NCBI RefSeq assembly: GCF_018449695.1
Contig: NZ_JAAVUY010000001.1
Span: 186,001 to 250,000 of the forward strand
Direction of reading: 5' to 3'
DNA length: 64,000 nt
From: Bradyrhizobium sp. dw_411
Lineage (GTDB): Bacteria; Pseudomonadota; Alphaproteobacteria; Rhizobiales; Xanthobacteraceae
Below are positions 18,197-27,571 of this stretch, piece after piece (within the stretch, counting starts at the first letter, position 1; every line of letters starts with the position of its first letter). Below the pieces are notes generated by a model that was not told the origin of the DNA, did no database searches, and saw only the letters and a program-made list of their open reading frames with translations. Made by a program: the position numbers and the translations under genes.

Positions 18197-18448
18197 GGTG
18201 TTTTGGAACCTCGTCGAATCGATACGGCCAAACTACCGCCCAAATTCGAAAGAGGCGAGCGGCAGGGAAGCTGCCCCAGCCATAATATGCCAATAAAATC
18301 AGGACAAATCGTGCTGACGAAATAAAATTAGGGACCCGGCAACGTCTCGCCCGCTTTTCGCTCCGGGGCCCTCGGCCTGAAAATCCGATCCACGCCCGCC
18401 GTGCAATCACGCCGTGCCGACCCCATATCTGCCCGCGCACCGCCTTGA

Positions 18449-19735
18449 ATGAGTGACATGACCGAACAAAGCTTGACTGAACAGACCGTGGCCGCGCCGA
18501 TCGTCGATCAGCAACCCGGCTTCTCCCGTTACCAGTCAGTCCTCGTTGCCTTGCTGGCGCTGGTCCAGTTCACCATCATTCTCGACTTCATGATCATGTC
18601 GCCACTCGGCGCGATCATCATGCCGGCGCTGGATATTTCGGCCGCGCAATTCGGCGTAGCGGTCTCAGCCTACGCCTTCAGCGCGGGGATTTCGGGCATC
18701 CTGGCGGCCGGCTTTGCCGACCGGTTCGATCGCAAACGGCTGTTGCTGTTTTTCTATCTCGGCTTCACCGCGGGAACCGCGCTCTGCGCGCTGGCGCCGA
18801 ACTATCATCTGCTGCTGATCGGCAGAATTGTTACCGGATTGTTCGGCGGCGTGATCGGCTCGGTCGTTCTGGCCATCGTCACCGACCTTTTTGCATTAAA
18901 CCTGCGCGGCCGCGTGATGGGTTACGTGCAGACCGCATTTGCGGCCAGCCAGGTACTGGGTATTCCGGCCGGGCTTTTTCTCTCCAATCACTGGAACTGG
19001 CATGTCGCGTTCGGCGCGCTGGTGATCCTGGCGATCGTTACCATCGCCGCCATCGCGCTGGTAATGCGGCCGGTGAACGCACATCTTTTATTGAAGCAGG
19101 ACAACAATGCCTTCCGGCATTTGATCGCGACCCTCAGCCAGCCGCGCTATACGCTGGCCTTCGGGGTGACGACATTGCTCGCGACCGGCGGCTTCATGCT
19201 GATGCCGTTCGGCAGCGCCTTTACCGTGCACAATCTCGGCATCGATATCCTGCATCTTCCGACCATCTATCTGGTTTCCGGATTATTCAGCATCTTCACC
19301 GGCCCGCTGGTCGGCAGGGCGAGCGACACATTCGGCAAATTTCCGGTGTTTGTGTTCGGCAGCGCGGTGTCGGTGGTCATGGTGTTGATCTATACGCACC
19401 TTGGCCAGGTGAGCTTGACGACCGTGATCGTCGTCAACGTGTTGATGTTCGTCGGCATCTTTTCGCGCATGATCCCGTCGCAAGCGCTGATTTCGGCGAT
19501 CCCCGACCCCAGCCAGCGCGGCTCCTTCAGCGCGGTCAGCGCGTCGCTGCAACAACTCTCCGGCGGGCTTGGATCGGTTCTGGCTGCCGCAATCATCGCG
19601 CAAAATGCCGATGGCACGCTCCGGCATTTCGACCGGCTCGGATACATCGTCGTGGCGACATCGCTGCTGTCGTTGGTCGCGATGTATTTCATCCAGAAAT
19701 CGGTCACGAATCAGACCGGCAAGCAGGTGGTTTGA
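18449..19735 (+). CDS. MFS transporter, 12-TM drug:H+ antiporter-like
   Basis: Inner-membrane secondary transporter of 428 residues with about twelve predicted membrane segments. The loop 2-3 signature appears as GFADRFDRKRLLL and the motif at the end of the first half as GYVQTAFAASQVLGIPAGLFL, typical of the DHA1/AraJ-type group. The substrate is unknown. It stands alone: rnd is divergent on its left and a tRNA gene on the opposite strand follows. Confidence 0.88.
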   Translation: MSDMTEQSLTEQTVAAPIVDQQPGFSRYQSVLVALLALVQFTIILDFMIMSPLGAIIMPALDISAAQFGVAVSAYAFSAGISGILAAGFADRFDRKRLLLFFYLGFTAGTALCALAPNYHLLLIGRIVTGLFGGVIGSVVLAIVTDLFALNLRGRVMGYVQTAFAASQVLGIPAGLFLSNHWNWHVAFGALVILAIVTIAAIALVMRPVNAHLLLKQDNNAFRHLIATLSQPRYTLAFGVTTLLATGGFMLMPFGSAFTVHNLGIDILHLPTIYLVSGLFSIFTGPLVGRASDTFGKFPVFVFGSAVSVVMVLIYTHLGQVSLTTVIVVNVLMFVGIFSRMIPSQALISAIPDPSQRGSFSAVSASLQQLSGGLGSVLAAAIIAQNADGTLRHFDRLGYIVVATSLLSLVAMYFIQKSVTNQTGKQVV

Positions 19736-19853
19736 GGCGGGAGTTCGGTTTGGCCGAGGGCCAGGGATCTCATATCGCCGCGGCCCAATGCGGCGATCCC
19801 GCACCGGCTAACGACAGATCCGATCCGCCGGATTTCGTGCAAAAAGCACCGGA

Positions 19854-19940
<87 letters not shown>

Positions 19941-20140
19941 ATTAGGGGCGGTTACTACGGATCGGTCGCGCGCTTGTCAAATTGGCGACCGGGGGACCAA
20001 ATATACTGCTCTGCGGGACATGACGACGCGGCGCGAAAGCGCTAAACAATCCCGGAATCCCTTCGTGAATCCCCTCATAAGTCCCTTGGAAAATCTCTTA
20101 ATAAGTTTCTTGGGACTTTGGCTGACAGGAAATGACCCCC

Positions 20141-21109
20141 ATGGCATCGAATTCGGACACCCTGGTTACGGTTTTCGGAGGATCGGGTTTTCTGGGGCGA
20201 AATGTAGTCCGCGCGCTGTGCAAGCGCGATTACCGCGTCCGGGTCGCGGTGCGGCGGCCGGAACTGGCCGGGCATCTGCAGCCCCTCGGGAAAGTCGGCC
20301 AGATTCACGCCGTCCAGGCCAATCTGCGCTATCCGGCGTCGGTCGAGGCCGCGATGCGCGATTCCCACGTCGCGATCAATCTGGTGGGTATCCTGACCGA
20401 AAGCGGTGCGCAGACCTTTGACGCCGTGCAAGGCACGGGCGCAGGCACCGTGGCCAAGGCCGCGGCTGCGGCTGGCGCACGGATGGTGCATATCTCGGCC
20501 ATCGGCGCCGATGAGAATTCGGAGTCGCGTTACGCCCGCGCCAAGGCGGCCGGCGAAAAGGCCGTGCTCTCGGCCATCCCCTCGGCGACGATCCTGCGGC
20601 CTTCGGTCGTGTTCGGGCCCGAGGATCAGTTTACCAACCGCTTTGCCGCGCTGGCCCGGATGTCGCCGGTGCTGCCGCTGATCGGCGGCGGGGCGACCAA
20701 ATTGCAGCCGGTCTATGTCGGCGATATCGCAACCGCGGTTGCGGACGCCGTCGACGGCAAGACCAAGGCCGGCGCGACCTATGAACTCGGCGGCCCGGAA
20801 GTGCTGACGATGCGCGAAATCATGGAAATCATTCTCGCGACCACCGAGCGTAACCGCATGCTGGTATCGCTGCCGTTCGGGCTCGCAAAACTCAAGGCCA
20901 CGTTCCTGCAATTCGCGCCGGGCGCGCTGAAACTGACGCCGGATCAGGTGACGCTACTCCGCAGCGACAATGTGGTGTCGGATGCGGCGAAAGCCGCCGG
21001 GCTCACGCTGGAAGGCCTGGGCATTGTGCCGGATTCGCTGGAAGCGATCGCGCCGCAATATCTCTGGCGCTTCCGCGCCGCCGGGCAGTTTCAGAAGAAG
21101 AGCGCGTAA
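20141..21109 (+). CDS. Complex I NDUFA9 subunit-like NAD(P)-binding protein
   Basis: Atypical short-chain dehydrogenase of 322 residues. The Rossmann motif is TVFGGSGFLGRNVVRAL (about 10-26) and the family block VNLVGILTESGAQTFDAV follows. The catalytic YxxxK of true SDR enzymes appears as YARAK. Homologues are annotated as complex I NDUFA9-type proteins and are widespread in alphaproteobacteria, where the link to complex I is not established. The second ATG (20141) is chosen, ten bases after AGGA; the ATG at 20132 is too close. Confidence 0.88.
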   Translation: MASNSDTLVTVFGGSGFLGRNVVRALCKRDYRVRVAVRRPELAGHLQPLGKVGQIHAVQANLRYPASVEAAMRDSHVAINLVGILTESGAQTFDAVQGTGAGTVAKAAAAAGARMVHISAIGADENSESRYARAKAAGEKAVLSAIPSATILRPSVVFGPEDQFTNRFAALARMSPVLPLIGGGATKLQPVYVGDIATAVADAVDGKTKAGATYELGGPEVLTMREIMEIILATTERNRMLVSLPFGLAKLKATFLQFAPGALKLTPDQVTLLRSDNVVSDAAKAAGLTLEGLGIVPDSLEAIAPQYLWRFRAAGQFQKKSA

Positions 21110-21120
21110 GCCACTGGCGT

Positions 21121-21234
21121 GCTCCTCATCCTGAGGAACATCGCAAAGCGATGCGTCTCGAAGGATGGACGCGGATGGCGTGTGCCAGATGGTTCGAGAC
21201 GCGCGCCAAGCGCGCTCCTCACCATGAGGGACTG
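21121..21234. repeat. Dispersed intergenic repeat, family A
   Basis: Palindrome-rich segment with the shared pieces CCTCATCCTGAGGA, GCGTCTCGAAGGATG and a second half carrying GGTTCGAGACGCGC and CTCACCATGAGG. Related copies occur at 34583-34689, 43030-43139 and 62126-62233. It is noncoding and lies between convergent genes. Confidence 0.8.
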
Positions 21235-21255
21235 TCACCGCCTCACGCCAGATCC

Positions 21256-21346
21256 GTAGGGTGGGCAAAGCGAAGCGTGCCCACCACAACAAGCGCAATC
21301 GCTGCGAGGATGGTGGGCACGGCGCAAACGCCTTTGCCCACCCTAC
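21256..21346. repeat. Long inverted repeat with 15-bp perfect arms
   Basis: GTAGGGTGGGCAAAG (21256-21270) is exactly complementary to 21332-21346, with about 60 bp between. It adjoins the family A repeat and ends 11 bp past the uppP stop codon. It could form a hairpin at the end of the uppP transcript. Confidence 0.8.
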
Positions 21347-21356
21347 GCTTCCCGCT

Positions 21357-22163
21357 TTACCGCCCCATCGCCAGCGCAATCAGCCCGAGCGTGCCGACGA
21401 TCACGCGCCACCACGCGAACAGCGTGAAGCCGTGGCGGGTGACGTAGCTGAGGAACGTCTTCACCACGATGATCGCGGTGACGAAAGACACCACGAAGCC
21501 GATCGCGATGACCCCGAGGTGGTCCGACGTCATCTCGCCGCGGTTCTTGTAGAGATCATAGGCGAACGCACCGACCATAGTCGGGATCGCGAGAAAGAAC
21601 GAGAATTCCGCCGCCGCGCGCTTCTCGGCGCCGAGCAGCATCGCCGCGACGATGCTGGCGCCGGAGCGTGACACGCCCGGGATCATCGCGAGGCACTGTG
21701 CAAATCCGATCGCCAGATACATCGGCAGCGGAAATTTCGTCGCATCATATTCATGCGGTTTGTGATCGAGCTGATCGACCCACAGCAGGATCGCGCCGCC
21801 GACGATCAGCGAAAAGCACACCACCCACGGATTGAACAGATAGGATTTGATCAGGCCGCCGGCGAGCGCGCCGATAACGGCCGCCGGCAGAAACGCCACC
21901 AGCACGCCGATGACGAAGCGGCGATCTTCCGGATTGGAGAACATGCCGAGCGCGATGTTCCACAATTTGGCGAAGTAGATCACGACAATCGCGAGAATGG
22001 CGCCAAGCTGAATCAGAACCGCGAAGCTCTGCCAGAAACTGCCATCGCCGAGGCCGAAGAAACGCTGGGCCAGCAGCAGATGGCCCGTCGAGGACACCGG
22101 TAGAAATTCAGTGACGCCTTCGATAATCCCGAGAATTACCGCCCTTATTGCATCAGACATCAT
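21357..22163 (-). CDS. uppP: Undecaprenyl-diphosphate phosphatase
   Basis: Integral membrane enzyme that recycles undecaprenyl pyrophosphate to the lipid carrier used for peptidoglycan and O-antigen. The 268 residues have about eight membrane segments and both active-site motifs: [14 protein letters not shown] (15-28) and PGVSRSG (162-168). Overproduction or presence confers bacitracin tolerance, hence the older name bacA. The ATG is one of two in tandem. Confidence 0.97.
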   Translation of the reverse strand: MMSDAIRAVILGIIEGVTEFLPVSSTGHLLLAQRFFGLGDGSFWQSFAVLIQLGAILAIVVIYFAKLWNIALGMFSNPEDRRFVIGVLVAFLPAAVIGALAGGLIKSYLFNPWVVCFSLIVGGAILLWVDQLDHKPHEYDATKFPLPMYLAIGFAQCLAMIPGVSRSGASIVAAMLLGAEKRAAAEFSFFLAIPTMVGAFAYDLYKNRGEMTSDHLGVIAIGFVVSFVTAIIVVKTFLSYVTRHGFTLFAWWRVIVGTLGLIALAMGR

Positions 22164-22342
22164 GATCCGTTCCGTTGTGATCAGCCCGACCGAAAAAAGC
22201 CGGGTTCTTCTCGCTTATTCCCCTGCCCGCCGCAACGTCAAAATACGAAAACACAGGGTTGCCTCGTTCGTCCGCTTCTGTAGGTTGGCGCACGTCTCGG
22301 CGGTGAGAGTTTTTTAAGCACCGCGACTTTATCAAGGACTTC

Positions 22343-23035
22343 ATGTTCACGCTGTTTCATCATCCGTTCTGCCCGCATTCGCGCTTCATTCGCCTGGCGA
22401 TCGGCGAACACGGTCTCGATCTGCGTCTGGTGGAAGAGCGGGTCTGGGAACGGCGCGAGGCGTTTCTCGCGCTGAATCCCGCGGGCACCACGCCGGTGCT
22501 GACAGCCGAAGGCCGGCCGCCGATTCCAGGTGCCGCCATTATCGCCGAATATCTCGATGAAGTTCACGGCGCCGAGATGCAAGAGCGCCGGCTGATGCCG
22601 ACAGGTGTCAATGAGCGTGTCGAAGTGCGCCGGCTGATGGCGTGGTTCAACGAAAAATTTTTCGAGGAAGCGTCCAATCCGCTGGTCACCGAGCGAATCT
22701 ATAAGCGCTTCATGAGCGAGGGCGATGGCGGCGGCGCGCCGACCGCCGAAGTGATCCGCGCGGCCAAGGCAAATGTACGCTATCATCTGGCCTATATCGG
22801 CTGGCTGGCGCAGACGCGGAATTTTCTGGCCGGCGACCAGCTTACCTATGCGGACCTCGCCGCCGCGGCGCATCTTTCGGCGATCGATTATCTGGGCGAC
22901 GTGCCATGGATCGAGGACGACGCGGCAAAGGCGTGGTACGCGCGGGTGAAATCCCGCCCCTCGTTCCGTCCGCTGCTGAGCGAATGGCTGGCGGGCGTCC
23001 CGGCGTCGCGGACCTATGTGGACCTCGACTTCTGA
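22343..23035 (+). CDS. fzlA: FzlA-like glutathione S-transferase family protein
   Basis: GST-fold protein of 230 residues: an N-terminal thioredoxin-like domain ([27 protein letters not shown]) and an all-helical C-terminal domain. The segments [49 protein letters not shown] and the terminal YVDLDF resemble FzlA, the alphaproteobacterial GST-like activator of FtsZ-dependent division. The family match is from memory of the Caulobacter protein; a metabolic GST remains possible. AAGGA precedes the ATG. queG follows with overlapping ends. Confidence 0.72.
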   Translation: MFTLFHHPFCPHSRFIRLAIGEHGLDLRLVEERVWERREAFLALNPAGTTPVLTAEGRPPIPGAAIIAEYLDEVHGAEMQERRLMPTGVNERVEVRRLMAWFNEKFFEEASNPLVTERIYKRFMSEGDGGGAPTAEVIRAAKANVRYHLAYIGWLAQTRNFLAGDQLTYADLAAAAHLSAIDYLGDVPWIEDDAAKAWYARVKSRPSFRPLLSEWLAGVPASRTYVDLDF

Positions 23036-24168
23036 GTACACAAGCCAGGCTTGCTCCTGCTGAGATCAAGCAAAAACTTGCCGACGAAGCGCGCGCGCTA
23101 GGCTTCGATTGCATCGGCATCACCGATCCCGATGCGATCGCGAAGGCCGGCCAGTATTTCCGCGAATTCCTCGAGGCCGGCGCGCATGGCGACATGGATT
23201 GGCTGGCAGCCAATCCGCAGCGCCGTACCGATCCGCGCGTACTGTGGCCGGGCGTACGCTCGGTGATCATGCTGGGCGTCAATTATGGCCCCGACGAGAA
23301 TCCGCTTTCGATCCTGCAACAACGAAGCCGCGGCGCGATCTCGGTCTATGCGCGCGGCGATGATTATCACGACTTGATCAAGAAGCGCCTGAAGGCGCTG
23401 GCGCGATGGCTGGTCGCGGCGACCTGCGAAGAGGTCAAGGTATTCGTCGACACCGCCGCGGTAATGGAAAAACCGCTGGCGCAGGCGGCGGGACTGGGCT
23501 GGCAGGGCAAGCATACGAATCTGGTTTCGCGCGAGCTGGGCTCGTGGCTGTTTCTCGGTGCGATCTATACGGCGGCGGAACTGCCGCGCGATGAAGCCGA
23601 TACCGATCATTGCGGCTCATGCCGGGCCTGCCTCGATGCCTGCCCGACCGCGGCCTTTCCCGCGCCCTACAAACTCGATGCGCGGCGCTGCATTTCGTAT
23701 CTCACCATCGAAAATAAAGGCCCGATCCCGCACGAATTTCGTAAAGCCATCGGCAATCGCATCTATGGCTGCGACGATTGCCTCGCGGTTTGCCCCTGGA
23801 ACAAATTTGCGCAGGCCGGCCATGAGTCCAAACTCGCGGCACGCGATGAATTGCGCGCGCCCGATCTTGCCGCGCTGGCGCGGCTCGACGATGCGGCGTT
23901 TCGCGCGCTGTTTACGAAATCACCGGTCAAACGCATCGGCCGCGACCGCTTCATCCGCAATGTGCTGATCGCGATCGGCAATTCGAACGATGCCGCGTTG
24001 GCCATCGAGGCCAAGCATCTGCTCGATGATGAAAGCCCGCTGGTTCGCGGCGCCGCGGTGTGGGCGCTGTCGCAATTGACGGCGCCGGATGAGTTTGCGG
24101 CGCTCGCGGCGAAGACCGCGAGTTATGAGACGGACGAAACCGTTCGCGCGGAGTGGCAAAACGCCTGA
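22984..24168 (+). CDS. queG: Epoxyqueuosine reductase QueG
   Basis: Cobalamin- and Fe-S-dependent enzyme for the last step of queuosine synthesis on tRNA. Visible are the [12 protein letters not shown] and [10 protein letters not shown] active-site block and the two ferredoxin-type cysteine groups [12 protein letters not shown] and [11 protein letters not shown]; a HEAT-like C-terminus follows. Start is uncertain: the nearest in-frame ATG is 22984, inside the fzlA gene and without an RBS, while homology begins near 23050. A CTG at 23032 overlapping the fzlA stop is an alternative. Either way the two genes overlap or abut and look coupled. Confidence 0.9.
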   Translation: MAGGRPGVADLCGPRLLSTQARLAPAEIKQKLADEARALGFDCIGITDPDAIAKAGQYFREFLEAGAHGDMDWLAANPQRRTDPRVLWPGVRSVIMLGVNYGPDENPLSILQQRSRGAISVYARGDDYHDLIKKRLKALARWLVAATCEEVKVFVDTAAVMEKPLAQAAGLGWQGKHTNLVSRELGSWLFLGAIYTAAELPRDEADTDHCGSCRACLDACPTAAFPAPYKLDARRCISYLTIENKGPIPHEFRKAIGNRIYGCDDCLAVCPWNKFAQAGHESKLAARDELRAPDLAALARLDDAAFRALFTKSPVKRIGRDRFIRNVLIAIGNSNDAALAIEAKHLLDDESPLVRGAAVWALSQLTAPDEFAALAAKTASYETDETVRAEWQNA

Positions 24169-24178
24169 TGTTTACTCC

Positions 24179-24259
24179 GTCATTCCGGGGCAATGCGCAG
24201 CATTGAACCCGGAATCTCGAGATTCCGGGTTCGGCGCTATCGCGCCGCCCCGGAATGAC
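24179..24259. repeat. Dispersed intergenic palindrome, family B
   Basis: GTCATTCCGGGG at the left is the complement of CCCCGGAATGAC at the right, with an inner palindrome around CCCGGAATCTCGAGATTCCGGG. A second copy lies at 41294-41375. It separates convergent queG and a hydrolase gene. Confidence 0.85.
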
Positions 24260-24271
24260 AGCATCAAAATC

Positions 24272-25093
24272 TCACCCAATCTCCGCGACCGCCGCGAGCA
24301 TGCGCGCGATGTCCTGCGGCCGCGACAGGCGGTGATCGCCGTCCTGGATTACCGTCAGCACCACGTCATCGACCGGCAGCCGGTGCGCCAGCGCAAAGGC
24401 ATGCCGCCACGGCACATCCGGATCCTGCGCGCCCTGAAGAATGCGGATCGGGCAGCCCACCTCGATCGCACTGCCGAGCAACAGATGCCGTCGCCCCTCT
24501 TCGATCAGCGTGCGCGTGATCGGATAAGGCTCGCCATATTCCGACGGCCGCAACCACACGCCGTTGGTCTCGATCTCGTGCTTCACTTCTGGTGAAAAGC
24601 CTTTCCACATCAATTCTTCGGTGAAATCCGGCGCCGGCGCGATCAGCACCAGCCCGGCCAGCGACATCAGGCTCGCCGGTCGCTTCAAGAGTTCGCGCGC
24701 CAGCAACAGCGCCATCCAGCCGCCCATCGAGGAACCGATCACGACCTGTGGTCCCTGACAAAACTGTTCAAACACTGCGACGCTTTCTTCCAGCCAGCGC
24801 CCGATGGTGCCGTCGATGAACGCGCCGCCGGATTCGCCATGGCCGGAATAATCGAATCTGACGCAGGCGCGATGGTGCTCGGCTGCCCATGCGTCCAGCG
24901 CGATGGCCTTGGTGCCCTGCATGTCCGATTTAAAACCGCCGAGCCAGAACAGCCCCGGCGCGCCGCCGGAGCGGGCCCGCACGGCGATGCGGCGCGTTCC
25001 GCTGTCCTGGGTCTGACCGACAGTTTCGCTGTCCCGGGTCTGGCCGACCTCAATAAAAACCGGTTCAGGTCCGGCTGCCGTGGAATGGGTCAT
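24272..25093 (-). CDS. Alpha/beta hydrolase, ABHD10-like
   Basis: Serine hydrolase of 273 residues. The nucleophile elbow is GSSMGG with S122; the acid is D224 or D226 in GAQDPDVPW and the base H254 in GDHRLSRP. The FDYSGHGESGG segment (80-90) and the oxyanion GGFKSDM block are close to ABHD10-type thioesterases/esterases; the physiological substrate is unknown. Residues 16-33 are two near-copies of a nine-residue unit (VGQTRDSET, VGQTQDSGT), a recent 27-bp duplication. Confidence 0.85.
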   Translation of the reverse strand: MTHSTAAGPEPVFIEVGQTRDSETVGQTQDSGTRRIAVRARSGGAPGLFWLGGFKSDMQGTKAIALDAWAAEHHRACVRFDYSGHGESGGAFIDGTIGRWLEESVAVFEQFCQGPQVVIGSSMGGWMALLLARELLKRPASLMSLAGLVLIAPAPDFTEELMWKGFSPEVKHEIETNGVWLRPSEYGEPYPITRTLIEEGRRHLLLGSAIEVGCPIRILQGAQDPDVPWRHAFALAHRLPVDDVVLTVIQDGDHRLSRPQDIARMLAAVAEIG

Positions 25094-25378
25094 GGATCAT
25101 TACTCTGTTTGGCTGCTGTTTGAGTGAGCACACACGATCCGTCAACGGACGCCAATACCGCTCTCGATTGGCTCCTGACAGTCTCTCGGGCATTGCGGAA
25201 CATCCGCCCGGCCGCTATGTGGACAGTTCTGAGCAATATCGTCCCGCCGGCGTTAGCCAGCGTGGCCAAAATGCCTCGCATTTGATGGTTTCGTGCGCGT
25301 ATTCGAGCAAGTTTGCTTGCCCGTTGAGCCGTATTCCTTCACACTGTTGCCTTCGTTCACAACCTTGGAGAGTTACCC

Positions 25379-25918
25379 ATTCGCCGTCCCAACAGAGCCC
25401 CGCCCGCCGCCGCCAAAGACGGGCCGCGCACCAACGATGAAATCCGCAACGCACAAGTTCAGCTGATCGATCAGACCGGCCTGAACCACGGCACGGTCGA
25501 GACAGTGACCGCCGTCAAGATGGCACTCGAGGCCGGCATGGACCTCGTGGAGATTTCGCCGAACACCAGTCCTCCCGTTTGCAAGATTATGGATTACGGG
25601 AAGTTCAAATATTCCGCGCAGAAGAAAGCCGCGGAAGCTCGCAAGAAACAGAAGGTCGTCGAGATCAAGGAGATCAAGCTTCGGCCGATGATCGACGATC
25701 ACGATTACGACGTGAAGATGCGCGCGATGCAGCGGTTCTTCGAGGAGGGCGACAAGGTCAAGATCACCTTGCGCTATCGTGGCCGCGAAATGGCGCACCA
25801 GGAAATCGGCACCAAGCTTCTGGACAAGGTCAAGACCGACGTCGCGGAGTTTGCCAAGGTCGAGCAGGACGCACGTTTCGAAGGCCGCCAGGTCGTCATG
25901 GTTCTGGCTCCGCGCTAA
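25379..25918 (+). CDS. infC: Translation initiation factor IF-3, ATT start codon
   Basis: Binds the 30S subunit, blocks premature joining of 50S and proofreads initiator tRNA and start codon. Reading from ATT at 25379 gives 179 residues, the usual IF3 length: the N-domain ([10 protein letters not shown]), linker ([11 protein letters not shown]) and C-domain ([33 protein letters not shown]) are all present. No ATG, GTG or TTG exists in frame that keeps the N-domain; GGAG lies 8 nt before the ATT. An AUU start allows IF3 to repress its own translation, as shown in E. coli. Confidence 0.96.
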   Translation: MRRPNRAPPAAAKDGPRTNDEIRNAQVQLIDQTGLNHGTVETVTAVKMALEAGMDLVEISPNTSPPVCKIMDYGKFKYSAQKKAAEARKKQKVVEIKEIKLRPMIDDHDYDVKMRAMQRFFEEGDKVKITLRYRGREMAHQEIGTKLLDKVKTDVAEFAKVEQDARFEGRQVVMVLAPR

Positions 25919-25937
25919 TCGCGCAAACAGCTAGCTA

Positions 25938-26055
25938 TCGTCCCTGCGAAAGCAGGGACCCATAGTCACCGATCTCAGTTGTTGCCAAAGGTCTCTACGC
26001 GCGTGCCCTTAATGACAGGGCACGGCGTATGGGTCCCTGCTCTCGCAGGGACGAC
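25938..26055. repeat. Dispersed intergenic palindrome, family C
   Basis: TCGTCCCTGCG...CAGGGACCCATA on the left mirrors TATGGGTCCCTG...CGCAGGGACGA on the right. A related copy at 55782 is split by an IS30 element. It lies directly after infC and could form a long hairpin at its transcript end. Confidence 0.85.
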
Positions 26056-26083
26056 GATTTAGAGAGTTAGGTGCCGGAGCAGA

Positions 26084-26512
26084 TCAGCTTCTAACGGCCC
26101 GCCAGCTACCGCTGCACTTGTCGCCGGTAATGATCCCGCTCCATCGGCCGCTGCCAGAATTGCCGGCAAGCCTGCCGCGGCCGGTCGCGACCGAAGCGCC
26201 AACCGAAATTTTGACGGAAACGTTGCCGCGGGGACTGATCCCGCCAGTGACCTTGCCGCCCCCTGCCGACGAAAGGTGAGTACCGGCCACGTTGAAGGGG
26301 ACCGTGTGGTCGGAACTGCAATTACCTGCCTGGGTGGCGAAGGTCACGTTCCAGGTCCCGTCAAAGGCACCCGGCCTGGCCATCGCAGCCTGTGCGCCGG
26401 AGGGCGCGGACATCGCGACGGCGCCAAAAACGACAGCCGCAAAAATGGATCGCAGGGCGCTCAAGCGCCCGAAATTAATGGAATGGGCAATCGATTGGGC
26501 TGATATGGGCAT
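26084..26512 (-). CDS. Small secreted protein of unknown function
   Basis: Predicted exported protein of 142 residues. The signal peptide spans about 1-42 (hydrophobic core FAAVVFGAVAM, cleavage after GAQA). The mature part begins with FDGTWNVTFAT, is rich in Gly and Ser (SSAGGGKVTGGIS, RLAGNSGSGRWSG) and has two cysteines, C65 and C133, that could form a disulfide. Related small beta-rich exported proteins are frequent in rhizobia; no function is known to me. AGGGAAA precedes the ATG. It lies opposite the infC-rpmI genes and splits that usual operon. Confidence 0.72.
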   Translation of the reverse strand: MPISAQSIAHSINFGRLSALRSIFAAVVFGAVAMSAPSGAQAAMARPGAFDGTWNVTFATQAGNCSSDHTVPFNVAGTHLSSAGGGKVTGGISPRGNVSVKISVGASVATGRGRLAGNSGSGRWSGIITGDKCSGSWRAVRS

Positions 26513-26730
26513 GTTTTCCCTGTTTTAGCTCGGTTCCGCACGAGGTCAGCCTATACGTCTGATATTACGGTTCCATGGTTCATTGTTGCCAATTGGGTCC
26601 GTCTCTGCCATAAGCCCACGCTTCATCGCCCGGCTGATCAAGGGCTGCCGTGTCGATGTCCGTGCTGGTTGTGACCACTAGGAAATAACCGAGCACTTTC
26701 AACGCTCTAACGAGCATTTTAGCCGCGAAA

Positions 26731-26751
26731 GCGCCCTCCGGGCGCATTTTT
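26731..26751 (+). promoter_or_regulatory. Attenuator-like hairpin in the rpmI leader
   Basis: A perfect 6-bp GC stem (26731-26736 with 26740-26745) followed by ATTTTT has the form of an intrinsic terminator. It ends only 22 bp before the rpmI ATG, so any rpmI transcript must read through it. That makes control by attenuation or by L20 binding possible; this is inference. Upstream, 26513-26730 shows no gene. Confidence 0.6.
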
Positions 26752-26773
26752 CTGTGGCCTATAGGAGAGCCAA

Positions 26774-26974
26774 ATGCCCAAGCTGAAGACCAAATCGGGC
26801 GCTAAAAAGCGCTTCAAGGTGACTGCCACCGGCAAAGTACTGGCCGCCCAGCGCGGCAAACGCCACGGCATGATCAAGCGGACGAAAAAGCAGATTCGTC
26901 AGCTTCGCGGCACCCGCGTGCTGTTCAAGACCGACGGCGACAACATCAAGAAATATTTCTTGCCGAACGCCTGA
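26774..26974 (+). CDS. rpmI: 50S ribosomal protein L35
   Basis: Small basic ribosomal protein of 66 residues, full length for the family. The conserved [17 protein letters not shown] start and the [13 protein letters not shown] segment are present. TAGGAGAG precedes the ATG. rplT follows after 85 bp in the standard rpmI-rplT order. Confidence 0.98.
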   Translation: MPKLKTKSGAKKRFKVTATGKVLAAQRGKRHGMIKRTKKQIRQLRGTRVLFKTDGDNIKKYFLPNA

Positions 26975-27059
26975 TCGTTCAGGCCGCGCACGCGGTCCAT
27001 TTTAGCCGAGCCGCGCCCGCGCGGCTGATCCGTCACCCATTTCATGAAGGAGACCCGTC

Positions 27060-27419
27060 ATGTCTCGCGTTAAACGCGGTGTGACCTCTCACGCCAAGCA
27101 CAAGAAAGTCTACAAGGCCGCCAAGGGTTTTTACGGCCGCCGCAAGAACACCATCCGCGCCGCCAAGGCCGCCGTCGACAAGGCCGGGCAATATGCGTTC
27201 CGCGACCGCAAGCGCAAGAAGCGCACCTTCCGCGCGTTGTGGATCCAGCGTCTCAATGCCGCGGTGCGTCCGTTCGGCATGACCTACAGCGTCTTTATCA
27301 ACGGCCTCTCCAAGTCGGGCATCACGGTCGACCGCAAGGTGCTATCGGATCTCGCGATCAATGAGCCGGCGGCATTCCAGGCGATCGCCGAAAAGGCCAA
27401 GGCCGCGCTGGCGGCGTAA
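27060..27419 (+). CDS. rplT: 50S ribosomal protein L20
   Basis: Early-assembly 23S rRNA-binding protein, and in several bacteria a translational repressor of its own operon. The 119 residues include the basic N-terminal extension ([18 protein letters not shown]) and the globular domain with [14 protein letters not shown] sequence (here [10 protein letters not shown]). GAAGGAGA precedes the ATG. Usual family length. Confidence 0.98.
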   Translation: MSRVKRGVTSHAKHKKVYKAAKGFYGRRKNTIRAAKAAVDKAGQYAFRDRKRKKRTFRALWIQRLNAAVRPFGMTYSVFINGLSKSGITVDRKVLSDLAINEPAAFQAIAEKAKAALAA

Positions 27420-27458
27420 GGCGCTGCCCTGTTGGGGCTGTGCGAAGTGTGTGAAGTC

Positions 27459-27532
27459 GTCATGCCCGGCCATAGCGGTCTGTGTTACGCAGATCGCGTA
27501 GACTTGTCTGCGATGCCGGCCATGACGGGCTA
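27459..27532. repeat. Imperfect palindrome between rplT and pheS
   Basis: GTCATGCCCGGCCATAG on the left pairs with GATGCCGGCCATGACGGG on the right, with a smaller hairpin between. It resembles a shorter hairpin at 53904-53926 and lies 40 bp before the pheS start. Confidence 0.7.
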
Positions 27533-27571
27533 GGGGTAGCGACTTCAGCATCCTGGCCAAAAAGGATTGCC

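Noticed and set aside
18197..18448. Small RNA or gene between rnd and the MFS gene
   Set aside because: No conserved ORF, clear promoter or terminator could be seen in the 252 bp.
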